Assembly (NCBI GenBank): GCA_012799135.1
Contig: JAAZLW010000217.1
Coordinates: 1-44,441 of the forward strand
Direction of reading: 5' to 3'
Length of the DNA: 44,441 bases
Source: Bacillota bacterium
GTDB lineage: Bacteria > Bacillota > Limnochordia > DTU087
A model generated the notes under the pieces. That model did not search any database, was not told where the DNA came from, and saw only the letters and a list, made by a program, of their open reading frames with translations. The translations under genes and the position numbers were made by a program. Positions 36,854-44,441 of this stretch are shown here, in pieces. Each line of letters begins with the position of its first letter. Position 1 is the first letter of the stretch.

Positions 36854-36880
36854 TAGACTGCTGACTGGAGGGGGTATAAC

Positions 36881-38896
36881 ATGGCCAAGTATGGGCAGGT
36901 GGATATCGAGTATATTGAGGAATTTCCGAGAGTGCCTGCTCCCTTTTATGTACGGGATTGGCAAAAGACAGCACTTGCTTATAACCAGATCGCTTTTGAT
37001 ACCCAGGCTACCGGACAGTATCTTCCTCTGATTACGCTATCGCAAATCGAGCAGCCAACTACCGGTGAATATACTGGTGAGATCTTTGCTATCCCTAGTT
37101 ATGTTGGTAGAGAGATTGGTCAATATGGTGAAGCCCTAACCTGCCTTGGTGCTGTCCTCGGTGGAGCTTTAGCCGGGATCAACAAGCGGGAAGATCGCCA
37201 AAAGGACTGGGTGAGAATGAGTCAGGCTTATTACAGTGTAGTTAATGGACATGGCCTGGTTCTGAATGGAATCAATATGGATGAGGGTATTGATTCTTTC
37301 TGGTATGGTATATTCCCCAGCTGTCTTTTCTATCATATCGGTGCTCTTTACCCGGGCGATAGCTCTTTTGCGGACCAAATGCTGGCTATAGCCGACAGTT
37401 GGCGAAAGGTCTTGCCCGACCTCTATGGTAACTGGGAGCATACCGGTTACGATTTTAATTTGATGATGTCCACAGATAGCAACCGGTGGGTTGAGCCTGA
37501 TGCTGCCATCGGTATTGCCTATCTGCAGTACATTGCCTATGTCAAGTTGGGAGACAAGGCATACCGGGAAGCTGCACAGAATTGCATGAACGAGATGAGC
37601 AATTACCCAAGCAACCCCTATTACGAGATCCTCGGTTCTTATGGTCCTTACCTAGCTGCTCGCATGAATGCAGAAATAGGTACTAATTACCCGATTGATC
37701 GATTCCTGAGTTACGTATTTCACTTTTCCTCCGCTGCGCGTCCCGGTTGGGGAATAATTAGAGAGCGTTGGGGAGACTATGATGCCTATGGTCTCAGTGG
37801 CAGCACGACTGATACTGGTGGCTATGCTTTTTCAATGAATACTTATACGACGGCCGGTGTTGTCGCCCCTATGGTCCGGTATGCGCCCCAGTAGGCCCGG
37901 GCAATAGGCCGGTGGCTATTGCATGTCGCTGCCAATTCTAGCCTGTACTTTCCGGATTTTCTACCTGCCAATATGCAGAGTGGATTTAGCTGGTACAAGG
38001 ATACGGGGATAGACTGTGTGTCGTATGAGGGTGTCAGAAACCGGGGCGATACGACTCCGTTTGCTACCGGGGATGCAGCTTACTATTTCAACCCATACGG
38101 GGCCTGGGGCTCGGGGTTTATGGCTGCTTTGTTTCATCGTATTAATGTTGATGAGATTTTGGAGATCGATGTCTTGAAAACAGATTTTGAGCACCAACCG
38201 GCATACCCGACTTATCTGTACTATAATCCGCTGGTGATGCCCAAGTCTGTTGCAATCGATGTCGGGCCTCAGCCGGTAAATCTCTACGATGCTGTAACCA
38301 AGCAATTTATCGCCTCTAGGGTCGTCGGCAAGTCCAGCTTTGAGTTACCCGCCGATCAAGCTGCCCTACTTGTCTTGGTACCGGCGAATGGCAAGATCAC
38401 TCGGGAGATGAGCAGACTGCTGGTTGATGGGGTAATTGTCGATTATGACGCTGGAGCTGATATTGATCGCGATGGTGGAAAGATCGCCTTACCGAAGACG
38501 CATCTCTCCCATGGTCGGCCGGTAACAGTATCTTCGGCTGTGGCTCCGGAACACGGGGGGGAGGCAGCCGTTGACTCCGATTGGAGGACACAATGGATTG
38601 CGAATGCGGACCAGCCTCAGTGGCTATCGGTTGATTTGGAGGCGATCTATGATATAGACTGTGTCAAACTGCGTTGGTCCAGGTCGTTTGCCCGAGCCTA
38701 TAAGGTTCAGGTCTCGACTGAAGGCGAGCAGTGGCGGAGTGTTTACGAGACTGATTGCGGAGATGGTGGACTAGACGATCTTGTTCTAGCTGCACCAACC
38801 CGGGGGCGATTTGTCAGAGTCTACTGCATTGACGCGGGTGAAGCAGACTCATACGCGCTGATCGAATTCGAGGTATATGGGAGTAAGGGGGATTAA
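36881..38896 (+). pseudogene. Large carbohydrate-related protein with C-terminal discoidin (F5/8 type C) domain, interrupted by one in-frame TAG
   Basis: ATG 36881 (after GGAGGGGG) opens a frame of 337 residues ending with TAG at 37892-37894. The very next codon continues the same frame for 334 more codons to 38896, with good coding character directly on both sides of the stop (MVRYAPQ, stop, ARAIGRWLLHVAAN). Read through, it is one protein of about 671 residues. The first 450 look like an (alpha/alpha) toroid of glycan-active enzymes. The last 130 (from about 540) are a discoidin-like carbohydrate-binding domain with the AVDSDWRTQWIA and VSTEGEQW patterns. There is no signal peptide. The family is not further recognised. 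TAG is the ordinary stop of many genes here, so this is a nonsense change, a sequencing error or special read-through. Confidence 0.7.
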
Positions 38897-38919
38897 AGCC
38901 AAACAGGGAGTGATCGATC

Positions 38920-40404
38920 ATGTCAGGGAAGAACATCATCTTCTTGATGACCGACCAACAGAATCCTGATTACGTGGGGTTCAGTCCCAATAGCAAGGTC
39001 GCTACTCCGAATATTGATCAGATCGCCGCTAGTGTTTCTTTTGCCAACGCGGTGTCACCAAATCCGGTATGCACTCCCGCTCGTTGCGGGATTCTTACAG
39101 GTCGCCATCCTCATCAAGTCGGAATGCTCACTACCTCCGGTGATCTTAGCCCCCAGTATCGTACTTATATGCAGGCTCTTCAGGAAGCAGGCTATTTTAC
39201 TGCCGGTATCGGCAAGTTTCACTTGCTACAGGGGTGGCATTGGGATATAGAGCGAGGTCAGGGACACAATCTGTACGGGTTGAACGAAGAGATGAAGAAG
39301 TTTGGTTTCGATTATGTCTGGGAGGCGGCGGGGAAAGGTCTATCTTTAAAGAACTACTGCAACTATGCTCACTATCTGGATGAGAAAGGTCTCTTGGCGA
39401 AATATCGGGACGAAATTGTCCGCCGAGGCGAAATCGGACATCCCGAGCCACCGGATGTCAGTATTGTCTCAGAAGATGACTATGTGGATGTCATAATCGC
39501 GGATCGCATTATTGAGACTATCTATAGACGCCCCAAGGGCAGGCCGTTCTGTATCTTTGGTTCTTTCTTGAGCCCACATCCGATGATCGATCCACCCAAG
39601 CGTTATTACGAGTTGATTGAGCCAGATGAAACAGATGACTTCATCGTAGCCCCAGGACAAAAGCCTTTGTCTCCTGAACTGAAACAGCGTTGGTATGATA
39701 GCCGTCGGGGATACAAAGCACTAATTCGCCTAATTGATGACCAGATAGGGCGGATCTTTGCTGTGCTGGAGAAAGAGGACTTGCTTGAAGATACGGTCAT
39801 CATCTTTACATCTGACCATGGCGATATGCTTGGCAGCAAAGGTGTTGATGGGAAGGACCTTCCCTGGCGTGAGTCGGTTACTGTACCTACCGCCATTCGC
39901 CATCCGGACTATCTCTATGGTCGAGTGATTGACCACCCGATCCAGCTGATTGACCTTACAGCCACGATCCTTGATGTGGCTGGACTTGATCCCCAGGAAG
40001 CTCTTTCCCAGGATTGGCCGGCCTTCCATGATATCATTCCCTGCCGATCTTTGATGCCGATTATCCGAGGAGAGAAGGACAGAATACGTGATTTTGCCTT
40101 CTCAGAAAATACCATGTGGGAAATGATTCAGACCAGAGAATGGAAATACATCCGGTACCGACCATTTGGACCTCAGTACTGTCCTTCGCGGGAAGAGCTC
40201 TACTACCTCCCGGATGATCAGGATGAAGTTGTCAATGTCATTGCTCGCAAAGAGAACAAGCCAATATTGGATTGGTGTCGTACTCGACGTGAATGGGTGG
40301 TAAGCAGCACCCCCACCGCGCAAATCCGCTGGGCCCCTGTGATTGCGGATCAGGGCATAGGGGGCAGTTACCAGGGGATAGCACCCTATTTTCCCCGAAG
40401 GTAG
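38920..40404 (+). CDS. Sulfatase (formylglycine-dependent)
   Basis: A 494-residue type I sulfatase of the alkaline-phosphatase superfamily. The formylglycine motif is CTPAR at 51-55, with C51 to be converted by an FGE or anSME enzyme (not in the window), followed by LTGRHPHQVGM. Metal-binding segments are FLMTDQQNPD near 8-17 and FTSDHGDMLGS near 291-301. There is no signal peptide, so it should act on imported sulfated oligosaccharides in the cytoplasm. ATG 38920 lies 23 bases after the discoidin-domain gene, with CAGGGAG upstream, so the two are probably cotranscribed. Choline or phosphonate hydrolase relatives are possible alternatives. Confidence 0.88.
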   Translation: MSGKNIIFLMTDQQNPDYVGFSPNSKVATPNIDQIAASVSFANAVSPNPVCTPARCGILTGRHPHQVGMLTTSGDLSPQYRTYMQALQEAGYFTAGIGKFHLLQGWHWDIERGQGHNLYGLNEEMKKFGFDYVWEAAGKGLSLKNYCNYAHYLDEKGLLAKYRDEIVRRGEIGHPEPPDVSIVSEDDYVDVIIADRIIETIYRRPKGRPFCIFGSFLSPHPMIDPPKRYYELIEPDETDDFIVAPGQKPLSPELKQRWYDSRRGYKALIRLIDDQIGRIFAVLEKEDLLEDTVIIFTSDHGDMLGSKGVDGKDLPWRESVTVPTAIRHPDYLYGRVIDHPIQLIDLTATILDVAGLDPQEALSQDWPAFHDIIPCRSLMPIIRGEKDRIRDFAFSENTMWEMIQTREWKYIRYRPFGPQYCPSREELYYLPDDQDEVVNVIARKENKPILDWCRTRREWVVSSTPTAQIRWAPVIADQGIGGSYQGIAPYFPRR

Positions 40405-40701
40405 TTCACCGGGTATCAATAGGATTGGGATACCGTTTCGGTATAGCAAAGATAGTGCAAGACTGAGGCAAGGGCTAGAGCGAATTGCACATTCTCAGCC
40501 TGTAATGTGATTGTGAGGGCGACGGTTGGGCGGCGTTCTTCATCGGTGCAAAAGCGGTAAAGCAGGAGATTGTCTGGTCTGTGTTGAAACTATTGAGCAC
40601 AATTATCTGTGCAAGGAGTTTGCTCACAGAGATATTGGATTGGTCCAAGCATGGTCAGGAGAGATCATCTAGTCTGTCTGTGGACGAATGAGGGGTGAAC
40701 G
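40405..40701. other. Gap of about 300 bases before the LacI gene
   Basis: No gene is seen. A stem-loop lies just past the sulfatase stop (GGTATC 40412-40417 with GATACC 40429-40434) and may end transcription. The rest should hold the promoter of the LacI gene. TTGAGCACAATT near 40592 is a half-palindromic stretch, but no clear operator or -35/-10 pair was found. Confidence 0.4.
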
Positions 40702-41763
40702 ATGAGAGTAACGTTAGCGGACATCGCAACCAAGGCGGATGTTTCGCCGTCGACTGTTTCACGGGTACTCAACAACAAGGGCCGAATTAGCGATAAAACC
40801 AGGACACGGGTGCTCAGTGTTGCCACCCAGCTTGGATATGATCTGGAGGACCGGAAGGATAGAAATCGAACGATGAATGTCGGTGTTCTCTTCGATGCCC
40901 GGTTCGAGTCTCTTGCCGCCGATCCTTTCTATAGCACGGTTATGTTGGGTGCGCAGATGGAGCTGAAGGGGTATGATTACCATGTTTTCTTCTCAACAAT
41001 TGAGCGTGAGAATCTTGATAGAGTTGTCCACACCTATCGGGAGAGATTCGATGGTTTGATTCTGGTTGGATGTGAGATCGATGGCACTGTAGTTGATCGG
41101 ATCCAAGGTGCCGGGATCCCGTTCGTACTTGTCGATAATGATTTGCCAGGCTCAAAAGTCAATGCGATCGTTACTGATAATGTTGAGGGTGCTGAAGAAG
41201 CCATCCGCTTTCTTGCTAAGCTTGGCCACAGACGGATCGGCTTTGTTGGGGGACCACAGAAAACCTTTCTTCAAAGACATCAAGGCTACAAGAATGCTCT
41301 GGCGTCTCTCGGTCTGGAGTGGAGTAGGCAGCAGGAAGTGTTGTTTGAAGCCATTGACAATGAAGACGTGGGGCGGGCTCAGGCGGCAGTACAGGACTTG
41401 CTTCTGCGGGTTCCCGACATGACTGCCATTTTCGCCTGTAATGATAAGAATGCCATTGGAGCCATCCGGGGCGTAGTTGCCTCGGGCCGAAAGGTACCAC
41501 ACGATGTTTCAGTGATAGGTTACGATGACCTTGATATTAGTCAGCATATGGATCCGCCCTTAACTACCCTTCACATCGATAAGATGCAGATGGGGGCAAT
41601 GGCTGGTCGTAGACTATATGAACTGATCCAAGGCGTCAATAATACTCCCACCAAGATCGTGGTTACTTCGACATTAGTTGTGCGCGAGTCGGTACGATCC
41701 TTAGTAAACACCTCGAGCCCAGCCGCAATCTATAGTTCATCGGCCATAATCAAATACCTATAA
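40702..41763 (+). CDS. LacI family transcriptional regulator
   Basis: A 353-residue repressor. The N-terminal LacI helix-turn-helix is complete (TLADIATKADVSPSTVSRVL, residues 4-23, with the hinge up to about 60), followed by a periplasmic-binding-protein-like ligand domain (NVGVLFDARFE, then VDNDLPGSKVNAIVTDN near 140-156, IGFVGGPQKTF near 177-187, and IGYDDLDIS near 272-280). Such regulators usually sense a sugar and control nearby catabolic genes. Here these would be the sulfatase/discoidin pair upstream and the solute-binding protein downstream, by inference. ATG 40702 follows GAGGGGTGA. The C-terminus carries about 20 extra Ser/Ala-rich residues. Confidence 0.9.
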   Translation: MRVTLADIATKADVSPSTVSRVLNNKGRISDKTRTRVLSVATQLGYDLEDRKDRNRTMNVGVLFDARFESLAADPFYSTVMLGAQMELKGYDYHVFFSTIERENLDRVVHTYRERFDGLILVGCEIDGTVVDRIQGAGIPFVLVDNDLPGSKVNAIVTDNVEGAEEAIRFLAKLGHRRIGFVGGPQKTFLQRHQGYKNALASLGLEWSRQQEVLFEAIDNEDVGRAQAAVQDLLLRVPDMTAIFACNDKNAIGAIRGVVASGRKVPHDVSVIGYDDLDISQHMDPPLTTLHIDKMQMGAMAGRRLYELIQGVNNTPTKIVVTSTLVVRESVRSLVNTSSPAAIYSSSAIIKYL

Positions 41764-42149
41764 GTACACCCTTCAAGCCCAGCGGTTCTCACATATAATC
41801 ACCTTTCGCCAGACTACCCTATCATATAACCTACCTGTTAACCTACCTGTTTATCTAGACGAGCGAGCAGACAAGTTGAGCAATTGGCGCAAAGTAGAGC
41901 CACTCTTTTGCGCGGCCTGTAATGCAGTCCGGGAAGGAATTCGGTCTTGCATCCCGATCCGGAAGGGAGCGGGATGCGCCTATCAGCAATTAATCAAGTA
42001 ATTTCTGAATACGGAAGGAAATTGCCGTCAAACCGGCGAAGTGGTAAAAATGCAGTGATGAGTTGGGCAATTGTGCGTATTTCTTATCTGGTTCGTTCCC
42101 AAAAAGGCGGCTAATTGGGCATGGTTTGGTAAAGGAGCTGAGTGCGTGG
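41764..42149. other. 386-base intergenic region before the solute-binding protein gene
   Basis: No gene is seen. It contains a perfect tandem 12-base repeat (41828-41851), a stable stem-loop GCATCCCG (41949-41956) with CGGGATGC (41970-41977) and no T run, and AT-rich stretches that could hold the promoter of the next operon. No clear LacI operator was identified by eye. Confidence 0.45.
41828..41851. repeat. Tandem 12-base repeat AACCTACCTGTT x2
   Basis: AACCTACCTGTT occurs twice back to back (41828-41839 and 41840-41851). It lies 65 bases after the LacI stop and about 300 bases before the next start. It may be a direct-repeat binding site or a replication-slippage product. Confidence 0.6.
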
Positions 42150-44441
42150 ATGCTGGTAAAGGGGAAGGCAGATAGGCCAGCTAAGTTAATCGCCCTTGGC
42201 ATGATTTTGCTGCTGGCGGCAGGAGTGCTTTGCCCAAGCTATGCTGCCATCAACTCTTGTGAAGAACAGATTGCAGCCTATGAACGGGAGATTACTTACA
42301 GAGAGTACATAGCACGTTATGCGTGGGCAGCAGAACCGGAGATGGAAATCTTGATATCTGCTGACTCCTTCAGTGCTTCGAGCGCTAATGTAGAGATCTT
42401 CGAAGCTTTTCCAGGGGTGAAAGGAAGCGTCATCAAGACTGATGAGACTGGTTATGTTGAGTGGGAAATCGAGGTCGAGAAGCCTGGTTTTTATAATATA
42501 CAGCTAACGTACTATCCCATAGTGGGAAGAGGTTCAGACATTGAGAGAGAAGTGCGCATCAACGGTAACAGGCCTTTCAAAGGTGCTGGGTATCTATCTT
42601 TCCCAAGAGTGTGGGCAGACCGGATGCAAATTCGTATCGATAGTTTAGGGAATGAGATTCGGCCGCCTCAGGTAGAGACTCCGATCTGGCAGACGGCTGA
42701 TTTGCGGGATTCCCGGGGATATGAGCCTGACCCATACAAGTTCCATTTTCAATCGGGGAAAAACACAATACGCTTAGTGAGTCTATCTGAACCAATGATG
42801 ATGAAATCGATACGCCTTCATCAGGCTAAAGCGATCCCCACTTACGCGCAGGTTAAGCGGCAATACGACCAAAAGGGTTACCAGCCCACTGAAGGAATCT
42901 TGATTAGGCTCCAGGAGCGCGATGTCGCCCGTAAGTCCAGTCCTACCTTGTTTCCGGTCTTCGATCAGGGCGACCCGACTGTAGAACCATATGATCCAGT
43001 TCTGATTAGGCTTAATGCGATTGGTGGGTATCGGTGGAAGAACCCTGGTGACTGGCTCAGTTGGGATTTCGTAGTGCCCGAAGACGGTTTGTACAAGATC
43101 GCTGTCAAAGCCAAGCAGGATCAGCAGCATGGCTTTTACTCGAATAGAAAGGTCCTGATCGATGGAGCGGTTCCCTTTCAGGAAGTAAAGGCAGTATCCT
43201 TCCCATATTCTACCTATCATAGGATGTATCCGCTTGGTGTTGATGAAAGCGGTAACCCGGTCTTGTTTTATCTGAACAAGGGTCAGCATGAACTACAACT
43301 GGAGGTTGTGCTTGGGGGTGTGGCCGACCTTCTGCGTGAGGCTGAAGACATCCTATATGATTTGAATACAGTTTACCGCCGTATCATTATGATCACGTCT
43401 CCAACACCGGATCCGCTGCGGAGCTATCAACTGGAGAAGCGGATTCCAGGTATCATCAAGCAGCTGGGTTCGTTGAGCGAGGCCGTTGAGGGCTTAGCGG
43501 AAAAGCTGGAGATGATGACAGGGGAGCGGGGCAGCCATGCCGCGACTCTGACGAGAATTTCGACTCTGCTAGAGCGCATGTCGGAGAGACCATATACAAT
43601 TCCCCGCTTGTTAGGAGAGTATCGGGATAATGTCGCTGCTCTCGGAGCATGGATTATTCAGACCCAGAACCAACCATTGATGATTGACTACGTCATTATT
43701 GCTTCTCCAAACGAGCCCTTACCTGAAGCAATCCCTACTACGAAGGATATTCTACGACATGAGCGCATGGCTTTTCTGGCGTCGTTCACGCATGACTATA
43801 GCAAAATCGGGGACATGGGTAGCACTTCCACGCAAGCGCAGTCCATCAAAGTATGGATCGGTAGTGGTCGGGACCAAGCCCAGATTTTGAAGCAGATGAT
43901 CGAGGATACTCTTACTCCACAAACTGGGATTCACGTTGACCTGGAGCTGGTAGAATCGCTTTCCGATCCGGCTGGTGGCGGTTCGGCGACCGGTGCAGGG
44001 GGTGGTGGTGCTACGTCCGTAATGGGGAATCTGCTGATCCCATCGACCTTAGCCGGAACAGCTCCAGATGTTGCCTTGGGCGCAGCCAATATGGATCTGG
44101 CGTTTCGCGGGGCAGTGGTGGATTTAACACAGTTTCCTGATTTTGAGGAGATTGCCAAGCGGTTCAAGAAAAGCGCGTTTCTCCCATTCCGGTTTCGGGA
44201 CAAGGTTTTTGCTTTACCGGAAGTGCAGGGTTTCCCCATGCTTTTTTACCGTAAAGATATTCTCGCCGAGCTCAGGATTGACATACCCCAGACATGGGAC
44301 GACGTCTATGAACTGATTCCGGAGTTGACTAAAGAGAACCTGCAATTCGGCATTCCGGCCGGGATGGCAACATACTTGATGTTTCTCTATCAAAAGGGGG
44401 TTGCTTTATTTAAACCCGATGTGGTTGCCACTAATCTAGAT
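42150..44441 (+). CDS. Very large ABC-type solute-binding protein with extra N-terminal domains, 3' part cut off
   Basis: Open from ATG 42150 to the window edge (764 codons, no stop). AAAGGAG lies 12 bases upstream. The N-terminus is a signal peptide (basic MLVKGKADRPAK, then a hydrophobic core, with likely cleavage near SYA). Residues about 60-390 look like two beta-sandwich, carbohydrate-binding-like modules (WEIEVEKPGFYNIQLTYYP near 112, and WLSWDFVVPEDGLYKIAVKA near 305). Residues about 390-500 are helical or coiled-coil. From about 566 a sugar solute-binding domain begins (IKVWIGSGRDQAQILKQMI, GTAPDVALG, LPEVQGFPMLFYRKDIL, PQTWDDVYEL). Usual sugar-binding proteins have 400-450 residues. 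It probably begins a sugar import operon continuing to the right. Confidence 0.85.
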   Translation, partial: MLVKGKADRPAKLIALGMILLLAAGVLCPSYAAINSCEEQIAAYEREITYREYIARYAWAAEPEMEILISADSFSASSANVEIFEAFPGVKGSVIKTDETGYVEWEIEVEKPGFYNIQLTYYPIVGRGSDIEREVRINGNRPFKGAGYLSFPRVWADRMQIRIDSLGNEIRPPQVETPIWQTADLRDSRGYEPDPYKFHFQSGKNTIRLVSLSEPMMMKSIRLHQAKAIPTYAQVKRQYDQKGYQPTEGILIRLQERDVARKSSPTLFPVFDQGDPTVEPYDPVLIRLNAIGGYRWKNPGDWLSWDFVVPEDGLYKIAVKAKQDQQHGFYSNRKVLIDGAVPFQEVKAVSFPYSTYHRMYPLGVDESGNPVLFYLNKGQHELQLEVVLGGVADLLREAEDILYDLNTVYRRIIMITSPTPDPLRSYQLEKRIPGIIKQLGSLSEAVEGLAEKLEMMTGERGSHAATLTRISTLLERMSERPYTIPRLLGEYRDNVAALGAWIIQTQNQPLMIDYVIIASPNEPLPEAIPTTKDILRHERMAFLASFTHDYSKIGDMGSTSTQAQSIKVWIGSGRDQAQILKQMIEDTLTPQTGIHVDLELVESLSDPAGGGSATGAGGGGATSVMGNLLIPSTLAGTAPDVALGAANMDLAFRGAVVDLTQFPDFEEIAKRFKKSAFLPFRFRDKVFALPEVQGFPMLFYRKDILAELRIDIPQTWDDVYELIPELTKENLQFGIPAGMATYLMFLYQKGVALFKPDVVATNLD

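Noticed and set aside
37892-37894. Pyrrolysine or general UAG reassignment
   Set aside because: Many ordinary genes in the window end in TAG with proper downstream starts, and no pyl gene is present, so this is kept only as one of several explanations.

Overview
The window looks like chromosomal DNA of an anaerobic, endospore-forming member of the Bacillota (Firmicutes), possibly of Limnochordia type. The pointers are strong AGGAGG-type ribosome binding sites with some TTG and GTG starts, a Gram-positive style atp operon (atpZ-I-B-E-F-H-A-G-D-C), AddAB instead of RecBCD, a SleB/CwlJ-type cortex hydrolase, LrgAB and a CsoR copper sensor. The taxon is inferred from gene content only. No rRNA, tRNA, CRISPR array, transposase or phage gene was recognised.

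Layout. 1-5900: a partial minus-strand gene, a stand-alone receiver protein, a ROK sugar kinase behind a promoter/terminator leader, lrgAB, and a cluster of very small genes (3.8-5.7 kb). That cluster appears to be two copies of one module: a small first gene, a paralogous soluble protein with an M-x2-DGSL motif, a hairpin terminator, then a separately promoted membrane peptide of 26 or 33 residues. Three of these peptides (26, 40 and 33 aa) are short enough to be missed by routine gene calling. 5976-6731: an FAH-family enzyme. 6757-13749: the complete F1Fo ATP synthase operon behind a good sigma-A promoter; its c subunit has the full Na+-binding signature and its epsilon subunit lacks the C-terminal helical domain. 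13811-16774: a Fur-family regulator (probably Zur) with the zinc transporter genes znuA-znuC-znuB. 16822-18936: an alpha/beta hydrolase and a convergent DUF362 protein. 19129-26716: addB-addA. 26822-29469: a cortex hydrolase, a URO-D family protein and an L,D-transpeptidase.

29714-44441 is more accessory and leans towards carbohydrates: a DUF1680/GH127-like protein, csoR with an OsmC protein, a Gfo/Idh/MocA dehydrogenase divergent from an aldose-epimerase-like protein, an O-antigen-ligase-like membrane protein, a minimal MscS channel, a large discoidin-domain protein interrupted by one in-frame TAG, a formylglycine-type sulfatase, a LacI regulator, and the start of a very large solute-binding protein with N-terminal beta-sandwich-like and coiled-coil regions. 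The last four together suggest uptake and breakdown of a (possibly sulfated) glycan under LacI control.

All calls come from reading motifs, reading frames and ribosome binding sites by eye. No database search was run, and family names rest on recognised motifs.
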